A DNA stretch of 64,000 nt from JBGSYJ01 sp041748075 (lineage in GTDB: Bacteria > Acidobacteriota > Thermoanaerobaculia > Gp7-AA8), in contig JBGTDX010000123.1 of assembly GCA_041748075.1 (NCBI GenBank), forward strand, positions 1-64,000, in the 5' to 3' direction. A program made the translations under genes and the position numbers. The notes beneath the pieces are model-generated. The model searched no databases and was not told the DNA's origin. It saw only the letters and a list, made by a program, of their open reading frames with translations. Shown here piece after piece: positions 50,493 through 59,463 of the stretch (position 1 is the first letter of the stretch; each line of letters starts with the position of its first letter).

Positions 50493-52778
50493 ATGCAGAA
50501 CAGCCGGCTCTTTGCGATCGCACTCGTACTTCTCGCCCTGATCCTGTTTCTGACGGCACGCCGCTACGACAGCCCGAAGGCGCGTCCCGGCGACGTATCT
50601 CTCGAAGAGTTTTCGGCCGAGCGTGCACGACCCATCCTGGGAGAGTTGATCGAGGAAGACGTTCCCCATCCGGTCGGCAGTCCCGAAAACGCCATCGTGC
50701 GAGACCGGATCCTCGAGCGCCTGCGCAGGATGGGATACGAGCCGCATGTTCAGACCGCATTCGACTGCGCACATCACGGCGGATGTGCGCAGGTCGACAA
50801 CATCGTGGCGCGGCTCGAAGGGTTGGAGAAGGGTCGCGCCGTTCTGCTCTCGGTTCACTATGACTCCGTATGGGCTGGCCCCGGCGCGTCCGATGATCTG
50901 ATGGGAGTGGCTGCGACTCTCGAGATCGCCCGGCTCCTGAAAGCCTCAGCGCCGCTGCGCCATGATGTGATCTTCCTCATCAACGACGGCGAAGAAGCAG
51001 GCCTCCACGGGGCGAGAGCATTTGCAGAGAAACACTCGTGGGCCGGCGAAGTCGCGGCAGTTGTCAACGTGGAAGCCCGCGGCACGAGCGGCGCGAGCCT
51101 GATGTTCGAGACGAATGTTGGGAATCGGAAGATGATCTCGCTGGCATCAAGCGCTCTGGCGCGTCCGACGACCAACTCCATCTACTACACGATCTACACA
51201 CTGCTTCCGAACGATACGGATTTCACAGTCTACAAAGCGCACGGATGGCCCGGCGTGAACTTCGCGATCGTCGGCGATGCGGCGCGATACCATACGCCGG
51301 CCGACAACTTCGCGCTCGCGAGTCCCGGATCGCTCCAGCATCACGGAGACAATGCGCTGGAAATGGTGCGCGCCCTGGCGAGCTCGGATCTCGAGCTCCG
51401 CTCGATTAGCGACGCGGTCTTTTTCGACTTCCTTACGCTTTTCATCGTCCGCTGGCCCGCTTCCTGGACGCTGATGCTCGCAATCCTCGCGGCACTGGCC
51501 GTGGTCGCCGCGGCGGGAATGCGCATCCGACAGGGGACCATGAGGCTCGTCGATGTCCTTTGGGGAATTGCAGGATTCTTCGGCGTCGTCATCGGAAGCG
51601 GTCTGGTTGCGTACCTCCTGCATAAGCTCCTGATGGCGGTGGATGTTTATCCGACTACATGGGTCGCGATTCCAGGGCCGAGCCTCGTGGTGTTCTGGAC
51701 GATCCCGTTTGGGGCCGTAGCCCTCTGTGGAATGCTGTTGCGCACGCGGAATCTCCAGGGTCTCTGGGCGGGTACCTGGATCCTCTGGGCATCGCTTTCG
51801 ATAGCCGTCGCCGCGATGTATCCAGGCATGAGTTATCTATTTGTCGTACCGGCGCTAATCGCCGGAGTTACAGCGGTCATCACCGCAGCCCGGAAGAGCG
51901 CCTCCGGGTTTCCGGCTGCCTCGCTGCTGGGTTCTCTGAGCGCGGGCATTCTGATGTTCCCCGTCGTCTGGCTTCTGTATGACGGAATGGGTACGCCGAT
52001 TCTGCCCGCGCTGGCAGCCCTGATCGCCGTCTTTGCAACGACTCTGGTCCCTCTCGTGGCCTCAGCGCATCCACTCCATCTGCGCGTGGTCGGTGGAGCG
52101 TCGATTCTCGTCATTCTGATCGGAGCGGTCGCGGCGTGGGCAGTGCCGAAGGCCACTCCGGACAATCCCGCGCCGCTGTCCTACACGCTCTATCACGATG
52201 AAGATGCGGACCGGAGCCGCTGGGTGATCAGTCGCGATGCCCGCAGCCTGCCGGAGGCGCTGACAAATCTCGGATTTCGTGTGACCGCCGATCCGGCTTA
52301 TCCGTGGGATCCCGATGGGAGGCCTTACGTTCTGGAAGAGAAGCCGTCTCCAATTCCCGCTGCACCTGAGATATTGATCGCGGCTCGCCGCGAAACGGAG
52401 GACGGACACGCGATCCGATTTCGCCTGCGCTCCGCGCGAGGCGCGCCGCGGGCGGGTGTATTCGTTCCTGTAGCGCGTGCTCTTTCTGCGACGGTTCACG
52501 GTTCGCCGGTCCCGCCCCGTCCCTCAGACCGTTCGCCGCTCCGAGGACAGTGGCGAAGCTACCTCGTCACGACGATGCCGCCCGAGGGAATCGAGATGGA
52601 GATCGTGTTTAGCGGGAAGGAACCAGTAGATGCATTCGTATGGGATGCCATGCCGCTGAGCGCGCAGGAGGGAGAGGTGATGCTTCGGGCGCGTCCATCG
52701 ACCCATGTGCCGATCGGGGCAGGCGACAGGACGATTGTTTCGGCGAAGGTGACGATGGGGTTGACGAATGACGAATGA
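50493..52778 (+). CDS. M28-family zinc aminopeptidase with multi-span membrane domain
   Basis: A 761-aa membrane peptidase. The N-terminal anchor is LFAIALVLLALILFLTA. The M28 domain (residues approx 45-310) has the metal ligands in SVHYDSVWAGPGASDDLMG (His, Asp), NDGEEAGLHG (catalytic Glu and ligand Glu), NVEARG and YHTPADN (His). About eight TM helices follow, then a beta-rich C-terminal domain, the layout of FXNA/ERMP1-like peptidases. The final codons, LTNDE and stop, are the start of a GACGAAT heptad array, so the original C-terminus has probably been replaced. Confidence 0.92.
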   Translation: MQNSRLFAIALVLLALILFLTARRYDSPKARPGDVSLEEFSAERARPILGELIEEDVPHPVGSPENAIVRDRILERLRRMGYEPHVQTAFDCAHHGGCAQVDNIVARLEGLEKGRAVLLSVHYDSVWAGPGASDDLMGVAATLEIARLLKASAPLRHDVIFLINDGEEAGLHGARAFAEKHSWAGEVAAVVNVEARGTSGASLMFETNVGNRKMISLASSALARPTTNSIYYTIYTLLPNDTDFTVYKAHGWPGVNFAIVGDAARYHTPADNFALASPGSLQHHGDNALEMVRALASSDLELRSISDAVFFDFLTLFIVRWPASWTLMLAILAALAVVAAAGMRIRQGTMRLVDVLWGIAGFFGVVIGSGLVAYLLHKLLMAVDVYPTTWVAIPGPSLVVFWTIPFGAVALCGMLLRTRNLQGLWAGTWILWASLSIAVAAMYPGMSYLFVVPALIAGVTAVITAARKSASGFPAASLLGSLSAGILMFPVVWLLYDGMGTPILPALAALIAVFATTLVPLVASAHPLHLRVVGGASILVILIGAVAAWAVPKATPDNPAPLSYTLYHDEDADRSRWVISRDARSLPEALTNLGFRVTADPAYPWDPDGRPYVLEEKPSPIPAAPEILIAARRETEDGHAIRFRLRSARGAPRAGVFVPVARALSATVHGSPVPPRPSDRSPLRGQWRSYLVTTMPPEGIEMEIVFSGKEPVDAFVWDAMPLSAQEGEVMLRARPSTHVPIGAGDRTIVSAKVTMGLTNDE

Positions 52779-52846
52779 CGAGTGACGAATGACGAATGAC
52801 GAATGACGAATGACGAATGACGAATGACGAATGACGAATGACGAAT
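52763..52846 (+). repeat. Heptad tandem array (GACGAAT)12 overlapping the M28 stop codon
   Basis: Twelve 7-nt units (one GACGAGT) in the same sense as the M28 gene; the TGA stop is at 52776-52778 inside the second and third units. There is no mirrored arm. A REP-like GC palindrome follows at 52871. Confidence 0.95.
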
Positions 52847-52870
52847 CGAATGAAGGGTGCTGCGGTTGTT

Positions 52871-52926
52871 ACGCCCCTCACCCCTGCCTCACCCCTGCCC
52901 CTCTCCCGCTGCGGCGGGGAGAGGGG
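52871..52926. repeat. REP-like GC palindrome, copy 5
   Basis: CCCCTCTCCCGC (52898-52909) pairs with GCGGGGAGAGGGG (52914-52926). The left part has two CACCCCTGCC-type direct repeats. It lies between the convergent M28 and M2 genes and could terminate both. Confidence 0.8.
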
Positions 52927-52946
52927 TTCGGCTTGCTGCTCCTACT

Positions 52947-54836
52947 TCACCAGCCGCACGTCCTTCCGGCATTCTGCTGATCCAGCCAGGTCTTGAGCGG
53001 AGCGTAATAGTCGATGATCGCGGTGGCGTCCATCTCACGCTTGCCGGTCGCGGCCTCGAGAGCATCCGGCCATGGCCGGCTCACACCCATCTCGAGCAGA
53101 TTGGCCAGCTTCGCGCCCGCTTCCCTGTTGCCGTAGATCGTGCAGCGGTTCAACGGACCGGTCTGGCCGGCGGCCTCGCAGAGTGAACGGTGGAACTGAT
53201 ACTGGAGAATCCGGGCGAGGAAGTATCGCGTATACGGCGTGTTTCCGGGGATGTGGTATTTCGCGCCCGGGTCGAAATCCTGCTCGTCGCGCGTGACAGG
53301 TGCCGCGACTCCCTGATACTTCTCGCGAAGTTCCCACCAGGCACGGTTGTAGTCGCCTGGCGAGACTTCGCCCGAGAACACCTTCCAGCGCCACTGGTCC
53401 ACCAGCAGTCCGAAGGGAAGGAACGAGACTCCTTCGAGCGCATCCTTCATCAGCAGCCCAAGGTCTTTCGATGGGTCGGGCACCTCGGAGATCATCCCGA
53501 TCTGCCTGAGGTACGGGGGAGTGACCGAAAGCGCGATCGTGTCTCCGATGGCTTCATGAAACCCATCGTTGGCACTGTTGCGGTAGAGGTAAGAATGTTT
53601 GTTGTACGCCCGCTGGTAGAAGCTGTGTCCCAGCTCGTGATGGATCGTTCGGAAATCTTCCGCGGTCGGTTCGATACACATCTTGATGCGGAGATCGTCC
53701 ACCTCATCGAGATTCCACGCACTGGCGTGACAGACCACTTCACGGTCTTGAGGCTTGGTGAAGAGCGAGCGCTCCCAGAAAGTCGCTGGAAGAGGTTCGA
53801 ATCCGAGCGATGTGAAGAAGTTCTCAGCGATCTTCGTCATCTCTCGCGCGTCGGTCTTTCTGTTCTTCAGGATCTCGGTCAGGTCGTATCCCGGATCGGC
53901 GGCGGGCGGCGCCACGAGATCGTAGATATTGCTCCAGTCCTGCGCCCAGATGTTTCCGAGGAGATTGGCGGGTATCGGTCCATTCGGAGGCACGACCGAA
54001 GCTCCATACTCCTCGGTCAGTTTTGCGCGGACGTAGCAGTGGAGTGAGTCGTAGAGCGGCTTGACCTGTCCCCAGAGGCGATCGAGCTCGGCGGCAAATT
54101 CATCCGGCGGCATGTCGTACTTCGAACGCCACATCGCACCGGTATCGCTGTAGCCGAGCTCGCGCGCTCCTTCATTGGAGAGCTCCACGAAGCGCTGGTA
54201 ATCCTTCCGCATGGGTGGCGAGATCGTCCGCCAGCCGATCCAGACCTCTTCGAGTCGTTTCGGATCGCGGCTCTCGGCAAAGATTTTCGTGATTTCACCA
54301 ATGTCGAGGCAGGCGTCGCCGGTTGCGCCGGGCGGACAGTACTTGCCCTCCCCATACGTCGCTTCCATGCGCGCCATGATCTGGCTCAGTTCCCTGGACT
54401 TGGCCGGATCGCCAGGGGCAGGCGCGGTGAGCGCGAGCTTGAGCAGGTCGAGTTTCCTGCGCGTGTCGTACGGAAGCTCGACGTCGTCGAATTGCGACGC
54501 TTCCTTTGCGAGCTCGACGCCGGCAGATACCCATCGTTCGCTTGCCGCAGCCGCGAGAATCTGGGTGTCGTACGTAATGAAATTCGCCTGAACCCACGCC
54601 GCGTGGTTCGCGGCGATTCCGAGCTCGAGAAGCCTCGCTTCCGCCTGGTCGACGAACCGCGCCGCATCCTCGGCCGAGGGGGCTGTGGGCGGCGGCGCCT
54701 CGGCGACCGGCGCCATCTGGGGACTCGTTGATATGGCGCTACCCGCCGGGTCAGCCGTAACGCATCCGGACGCGAAAAGCGCCGTAGCCGCCAGGACGAG
54801 CGCCGTTAAGTTGAGACTTCGACTGAGTCTACTCAT
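52947..54836 (-). CDS. M2-family zinc peptidase (ACE-like dipeptidyl carboxypeptidase)
   Basis: A 629-aa lipoprotein of the angiotensin-converting-enzyme family, releasing C-terminal dipeptides. The signal is LVLAATALFASGCVTA with a lipobox Cys. The active site is HHELGHSFYQ (HExxH) near residue 397, the third zinc ligand Glu is in GFHEAIGD, and DGFHE/YNRAWWELREKYQG blocks are typical. Bacterial M2 enzymes are common in Acidobacteriota and Xanthomonadaceae. It lies 45 bp downstream of the DUF885 gene on the same strand, probably one operon for peptide use. Confidence 0.95.
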   Translation of the reverse strand: MSRLSRSLNLTALVLAATALFASGCVTADPAGSAISTSPQMAPVAEAPPPTAPSAEDAARFVDQAEARLLELGIAANHAAWVQANFITYDTQILAAAASERWVSAGVELAKEASQFDDVELPYDTRRKLDLLKLALTAPAPGDPAKSRELSQIMARMEATYGEGKYCPPGATGDACLDIGEITKIFAESRDPKRLEEVWIGWRTISPPMRKDYQRFVELSNEGARELGYSDTGAMWRSKYDMPPDEFAAELDRLWGQVKPLYDSLHCYVRAKLTEEYGASVVPPNGPIPANLLGNIWAQDWSNIYDLVAPPAADPGYDLTEILKNRKTDAREMTKIAENFFTSLGFEPLPATFWERSLFTKPQDREVVCHASAWNLDEVDDLRIKMCIEPTAEDFRTIHHELGHSFYQRAYNKHSYLYRNSANDGFHEAIGDTIALSVTPPYLRQIGMISEVPDPSKDLGLLMKDALEGVSFLPFGLLVDQWRWKVFSGEVSPGDYNRAWWELREKYQGVAAPVTRDEQDFDPGAKYHIPGNTPYTRYFLARILQYQFHRSLCEAAGQTGPLNRCTIYGNREAGAKLANLLEMGVSRPWPDALEAATGKREMDATAIIDYYAPLKTWLDQQNAGRTCGW

Positions 54837-54881
54837 TGTCCCTCCTCCGTAGAGAATTCCAGTTGCGTTGTGTAGACGTCA

Positions 54882-56219
54882 TCACAGTCCGCCGGTCTCC
54901 AGCGCGGAAGGCAGGACCGGGTAGGAGAGGAGCTTCTCGAACTCTTCCCACCTCTTCTGTGGATTGTCGTCCGTGCCGCCGTGGGCCTCGATGTGTCTGC
55001 GCACGAGATCTTTTCCAAGGTTGTAGTTGATGACGTAGCTGCGGTACGTATCGAAGAATCGAACTCGCTGCTTTGCGCGAGCCGGCTCGCTCAACGTGTA
55101 CGTCGTGAGCCATTCTGCGGCCTGATCTGCAGTGATCTCGCCATTGAGGTAACGCCGAGCTGCTTCGTTGCCGGCGTACGCCAGCTCGCCGACGATGTCC
55201 TGAATCCGGTAGTAGCGGTCCGCCCGTGATGGATCGATGCCTGCCAGTGGGAACAGATGCTTCTTCTCGTACTCGACTCGCTCGGTGCCCGGGAACGCCA
55301 CTTCGATGCCATAGTTCGCGCTTCCCTCTGCGATGAGGCTCATCGGGCTGTTGAGGGGATATACGGAGAACTCCTGCCATCCGCGATCGACGACCAGATT
55401 CTTTTCCAGCAGAGCGTTGTACAGGTGATGGCCGGGGTAGCCCTCATGGCAGGCAAGGTCGATCGCGCGGTCGATGTAGATCGGGAAGTCTGTGTTCACC
55501 TGGATCAGGCTGCGGTAGCCGCCCTGATACCAGTTGTATCCGCTCCAGGACTTGTCCTTTACATACTCGACCGTGAAGCTCTCACCCGGAGGAAGCGGAA
55601 TGTTGGGAAGTGTCCGTTCGCGGCAGGCGTTGATGGCGGTCTGGAATACGGTGTCGAGCCTGTCGACTGGAATGACGAAGTCGCGGCGGAACGCCTCATA
55701 TCGTTCGGCCAGTGCGCCGGGGCCCGGAAGTTCCCCCTCGAGGCGCGCCAGAATCGCCTTGTAATAGGACTCCGGGTGCGCCGGCGCGACCGCGTCGTAG
55801 AGTGCCCAGGACTCTTCGTCGAAGGTCAGTTCTTTTCCTTCGAGCATGATGACCTTGGCAACCAGCGACTGCAGATGCCGCGTTAGAAAGCGTCGGCGAA
55901 ACTTCGAGATTTCGGCGCCGTCGTCCGGCATCGCGTAGAGCTCCGCCAGGAGTCGGTTCGCCTCTGTACGAATCTCTTCAAGGGCGGGCTTCGCAGCTGC
56001 AACTTCGATCTTCCAGTTCTCCGGACCGTAGTAAGCGTCGACGTAGTTCGAGTCGTGCTCGCCGACGGCGAGGACCAGCTTGACGTACCCTTCAGCAATC
56101 TCGTTCATCGACCGGCTCGAGCTAACTCTGGATCCCATTCCCGGTTGAAGCGGGATGCAGGACGAGGAGAGAAAAAGCAGACCAAGCGCGATTACAGCGG
56201 TGCGTAGACTCATGAACAT
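54882..56219 (-). CDS. DUF885-family metallopeptidase-like lipoprotein
   Basis: A 445-aa protein from the ATG at 56219 (an ATG at 56213 is also possible), with GAGG about 8 nt ahead. The signal is TAVIALGLLFLSSSCIPL with a lipobox. The family motif ACHEGYPGHHLYN gives an HExxxHH metal site, and AEGSANYGIEVAFPG supplies the next conserved acid. DUF885 proteins are gluzincin-like and presumed peptidases. It precedes the M2 gene. The frame open further upstream has no similarity. Confidence 0.88.
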   Translation of the reverse strand: MFMSLRTAVIALGLLFLSSSCIPLQPGMGSRVSSSRSMNEIAEGYVKLVLAVGEHDSNYVDAYYGPENWKIEVAAAKPALEEIRTEANRLLAELYAMPDDGAEISKFRRRFLTRHLQSLVAKVIMLEGKELTFDEESWALYDAVAPAHPESYYKAILARLEGELPGPGALAERYEAFRRDFVIPVDRLDTVFQTAINACRERTLPNIPLPPGESFTVEYVKDKSWSGYNWYQGGYRSLIQVNTDFPIYIDRAIDLACHEGYPGHHLYNALLEKNLVVDRGWQEFSVYPLNSPMSLIAEGSANYGIEVAFPGTERVEYEKKHLFPLAGIDPSRADRYYRIQDIVGELAYAGNEAARRYLNGEITADQAAEWLTTYTLSEPARAKQRVRFFDTYRSYVINYNLGKDLVRRHIEAHGGTDDNPQKRWEEFEKLLSYPVLPSALETGGL

Positions 56220-56366
56220 GGAGGGGTCCTCTCGAGTGAGGTGTTGAGGTAGTGAGCAGCGGCATTCGGGGCGGAAGCGTACCATGTACGCGATGGAAAG
56301 TTTGTGACGAAGGCGCGATGTTCTCTCATGCTTGGAGTCAGCTATTCTTTCAAACAGGATTAGAGG

Positions 56367-56987
56367 ATGCTCCTGTTCCAGAAACGCTTTCATGACGGGA
56401 TCGCCAGGGGCGCGATCGACCTGACGTTCCGTACGTGGGCGAGGCCTCACGTGAAGGCTGGAGGCCGCTATCGGTGCCATCCGATCGGCGTCGTCGAAGT
56501 GGAGTCGATCGAGCGGGTGACGCTCGAAAGCATCACGAATCGGGATGCTGTGAGATCCGGTTTCAGCGATCGCGAAGAGTTGCTCGCGTATATGGCGCAG
56601 GTTCCGGGGAATGGCGATCGGGAAGTGTTCCGCATCGAGTTCCGCTATGGCGGAGATGGAGATCGGGTGAGCGTCGCCCTCGAGACCGACATGAGCGACG
56701 AGGACATCGAGGCGATCGCGGAGAAGCTCGCGCGGCATGACGCCCGCAGCGCGCACGGCGCCTGGACATCCGAGACACTCGAGCTCATCCGAAAGCATCC
56801 GCAGGTCGCCGCGTCGAAGCTTGCGGCGATGGTTGGACGGGAAAAACTCGCGTTCAAGGCAGATGTCGTCAAGCTCAAGAAGCTCGGTCTGACGCAGAGC
56901 TTTGAAGTCGGCTACGAGATCTCGCCGCGCGGCCTCGAGTGGCTCAGGCGGCGGAAGAAGAGAAAACCGGTAAAATCAGGACGATGA
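56367..56987 (+). CDS. ASCH/PUA-like domain protein with winged-helix C-terminus
   Basis: A 206-aa protein. Residues 1-105 (LLFQKRFHDGIARGAIDLTF, then WARPHVKAGGRY and HPIGVVEVESIERV) resemble an ASCH/PUA-like RNA- or nucleotide-binding barrel. Residues approx 130-200 (TLELIRKHPQVAASKLAAMV ... DVVKLKKLGLTQSFEVGYEI) look like a winged helix, ending in a basic tail KKRKPVKSGR. Probably nucleic-acid binding; the exact role is unknown. Its stop overlaps the start of the next gene (ATGA). Confidence 0.7.
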   Translation: MLLFQKRFHDGIARGAIDLTFRTWARPHVKAGGRYRCHPIGVVEVESIERVTLESITNRDAVRSGFSDREELLAYMAQVPGNGDREVFRIEFRYGGDGDRVSVALETDMSDEDIEAIAEKLARHDARSAHGAWTSETLELIRKHPQVAASKLAAMVGREKLAFKADVVKLKKLGLTQSFEVGYEISPRGLEWLRRRKKRKPVKSGR

Positions 56988-57433
56988 CCCGTTATGTGCA
57001 GAAAATCCTGCTTGGAGGAAAAGAGCGGTGGTTCGGGTGGGAAGTCGACGGCGTCGGAACTGAAGTCGCGGGGCTCATGCTGGCTGAGGGGATTTCGGAG
57101 GAAGAGCTCAGAGCGAAAGGAGTCCGGAAGTTCGTGCCGATGTCATTCGACGACTTCATCGGGCTGGGCGCGATGACTTCGAACGTGAAAGACGCCCCGC
57201 TGGACGATCAGGATCTCGATTACCGGTTCGACGCGCTCCAGGTGGCGATCGACCGTTTTCATGCGCAGGGGTATCACGACGTGCCGAAGCTGTTCCTCGA
57301 GGAAATGTTCGGCGAGAACGGCCTCAGAGATTCGCGGGTCGAGTCGCGTCTCGAGGAGTGGGAACGATCCGGTGTGATCGAGCTGTCGCGGGCGGACGAG
57401 CGGTACATCAGAATACTTCGGCGATTCACGTAA
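56984..57433 (+). CDS. Conserved-looking small protein coupled to the ASCH-like gene
   Basis: A 149-aa soluble protein starting with the ATG at 56984 overlapping the previous stop. The sequence is well ordered (MTRYVQKILLGGKERWFGWE ... RKFVPMSFDDFIGLGAMTSN ... WERSGVIELSRADERYIRIL) and acidic. No family was recognised. The translational coupling implies it works with the ASCH-like protein. It ends 14 bp before the XdhC-like gene. Confidence 0.65.
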   Translation: MTRYVQKILLGGKERWFGWEVDGVGTEVAGLMLAEGISEEELRAKGVRKFVPMSFDDFIGLGAMTSNVKDAPLDDQDLDYRFDALQVAIDRFHAQGYHDVPKLFLEEMFGENGLRDSRVESRLEEWERSGVIELSRADERYIRILRRFT

Positions 57434-57447
57434 GGCGCGGGAGCGGC

Positions 57448-58323
57448 ATGTTCAGCGGTGATTCCTGGAATGAGGTTGCGCGCGAGCTGAAAGAGCGCCG
57501 CTCCGTTGTGATCGCTACCATCGTGCGCCACAGCGGATCGGTGCCGCGCACGACCGGCGCGCGAATGCTCGTCTATGCCGATCGGCGCGCGCTGGGAACC
57601 GTGGGCGGCGGGCTTTTCGAAGCTCTCGTCATTCGCGATGCCATGGAGGTTCTCGATCGCGGCCGCAGTGAGACGAGAATCTATTCGTTCAATCCCGAGG
57701 GAACGACGCCCGATGCCTTCGGAGCGGTGTGCGGTGGACGTGTAGACATCTTTTTCGATGTGGCGCTTCCGCCGGACCGGCTGCTGATCGTCGGAGGAGG
57801 ACACTGCGGGAGGGCGCTGGCAGAAGCGGCATCGCGGCTCGACTTCTCGATCGTCGTCGCGGACGACCGTGCCGAGTTTTCACGGCCGGAGGACTTCGAG
57901 TTTCCCCGCGTGGAGAGCGTAATGCATCTGCCTGCTGATTTCAGCGGACTGCCGCAACCGGACGAGCGGACGTACGTCGCGCTCGTGAGCAAGGGCTACG
58001 TCACGGATGAAGCGGCGCTACGGAGAGTGATCGACACGCCTGCGGCATACATCGGAATGATCGGAAGCCGGCGCAAGCGCGACATCGTGTTCGAGCGGCT
58101 GCTCGCGGACGGCGTCCCGGAAGAAGCGATCGCACGCGTCCGGAGTCCGATCGGCATGGAGATCGGAGCCGACAGCCCGCAGGAGATAGCGATCGCGATC
58201 CTCGCGGAGATCATTGCGGTGAAGAAAGCCTCGGAACGCGGGCGGCCCGCAAACCAGAAAGGCGTCGCTCTGGAACCCCTCTCTCCGCCGCAGCGGGGTG
58301 AGGGGCAGGGTGAGGGGCGTTGA
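57448..58323 (+). CDS. XdhC/CoxI-family protein (molybdenum-cofactor insertion)
   Basis: A 291-aa protein. The N-terminal XdhC_CoxI domain (VVIATIVRHSGSVPRTTGAR, GTVGGGLFEALV) carries the CGG Cys of AVCGGRVDIFF. A Rossmann-like C-terminal domain has LIVGGGHCGRALAEAA, SKGYVTDEAAL and IGMIGSRRKRD. XdhC proteins sulfurate and load Moco into xanthine dehydrogenase-type enzymes; no such oxidase is in the window. The last 16 residues (EPLSPPQRGEGQGEGR) are encoded by a REP-like GC palindrome, so the true family C-terminus has been replaced. Confidence 0.9.
   Translation: MFSGDSWNEVARELKERRSVVIATIVRHSGSVPRTTGARMLVYADRRALGTVGGGLFEALVIRDAMEVLDRGRSETRIYSFNPEGTTPDAFGAVCGGRVDIFFDVALPPDRLLIVGGGHCGRALAEAASRLDFSIVVADDRAEFSRPEDFEFPRVESVMHLPADFSGLPQPDERTYVALVSKGYVTDEAALRRVIDTPAAYIGMIGSRRKRDIVFERLLADGVPEEAIARVRSPIGMEIGADSPQEIAIAILAEIIAVKKASERGRPANQKGVALEPLSPPQRGEGQGEGR
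58274..58320. repeat. REP-like GC palindrome, copy 6, forming the XdhC-like C-terminus
   Basis: ACCCCTCTCTCCGCCGCAG then CGGGGTGAGGGGCAGGGTGA. It is followed by GTTGAAACCGGAGCGAATC, nearly the same flank as copy 2. Copy 5, read on the other strand, has a similar flank. Confidence 0.8.
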
Positions 58324-58359
58324 AACCGGAGCGAATCTTCCCGCGGGGCGAGAGCGTCC

Positions 58360-59325
58360 CTACAGCATGTCGCCCGCCGCACCCTCCACCTTCAGGTTCT
58401 CGAACAAAAACGTCGAGAGATACCGCTCCCCGTTGGAGGGAATCAGCACGACCACACGCTTGCCTTTTCCGAGCTTCTTCGCCACTTCGAGTCCTGCCCA
58501 GAGAATCGCACCGGATGAGATCCCGTTCAGGATCCCTTCGCGTAGGGCGAGCTCCCTCGTCGTTTCTATGGCCACATCGAGCTCGACGGCCATCACTTCA
58601 TCGACGTATTCGCCGGCATAGATCTCGGGAGTGAAGCCTGGCCCGATTCCCTGCAGTTTGTGCGGTCCCGGCTCGCCGCCGCTGAGAACCGGCGAGGCGG
58701 AGGGCTCGACTGCCACGACGTGCACATTTCGCGGCAGAATTTTCTTGAAGACTTCGCCGCAACCGCTGACCGTTCCGCCGGTGCCGACTCCGGCCACGAA
58801 CGCGTCGAAGTCTCCGGCGGTGTCCCGGATGATCTCGAGTGCCGTCGTTTCCCGGTGGACCTTCGGGTTGTCGGCATTTTCGAACTGCCGCGCGATCCAC
58901 CAGTCGGGATTCTGCTCCTTGAGCTCCTGCACCTTCGCCATCGCGCCCCGAACGCCCTTCGGTCCTTCCGTCAGGTAGATTGTCGCGCCGAATGCCTTGA
59001 GGAGCTTCCGACGCTCGATCGACATCGTCTCCGGCATGACGCAGACCAGGGAGTAGCCTTTCGCTGCAGCGACCAGAGCGAGTCCGATTCCCGTGTTGCC
59101 CGAAGTCGGTTCGATGATCGTCATGCCCGGCTTGATCTCGCCCCGCTTCTCGGCCTCGTCGACCATCGAGAACGCGATCCGATCTTTGACGGAGCCGCCC
59201 GGGTTGAACCAGTCGAGCTTAACGAGAACCTCGGCCGATCCTTCCGGAACGACCCGTTGCAGGCGGACGAGCGGGGTGTCGCCTATGGTCTCGAGGATGT
59301 TGTCGTAAATGCGTTCGCGAATCAT
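58360..59325 (-). CDS. cysK: Cysteine synthase (O-acetylserine sulfhydrylase)
   Basis: A 321-aa PLP enzyme making cysteine from O-acetylserine and sulfide. The PLP Lys is in NPGGSVKDRIA, the substrate loop is TSGNTGIGLAL, the phosphate loop is GVGTGGTVSGCG, and the C-terminal PLP-contact is in LIPSNGERYLS. Length and motif order match CysK. It converges with the XdhC-like gene. An MITE-like repeat lies upstream. Confidence 0.95.
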   Translation of the reverse strand: MIRERIYDNILETIGDTPLVRLQRVVPEGSAEVLVKLDWFNPGGSVKDRIAFSMVDEAEKRGEIKPGMTIIEPTSGNTGIGLALVAAAKGYSLVCVMPETMSIERRKLLKAFGATIYLTEGPKGVRGAMAKVQELKEQNPDWWIARQFENADNPKVHRETTALEIIRDTAGDFDAFVAGVGTGGTVSGCGEVFKKILPRNVHVVAVEPSASPVLSGGEPGPHKLQGIGPGFTPEIYAGEYVDEVMAVELDVAIETTRELALREGILNGISSGAILWAGLEVAKKLGKGKRVVVLIPSNGERYLSTFLFENLKVEGAAGDML

Positions 59326-59463
59326 GAATCCTCCGGCGCTGTCGAATCGGGATGGTGGCTATCACAATGGGCTGTAACCTGAGGCTATTCCTCCGATCCC
59401 AGGTCCTCGGTAAACGTTTTGAATACTCCGCATAGCGCTGTGGGAACAATGTTCGGCCACTTG

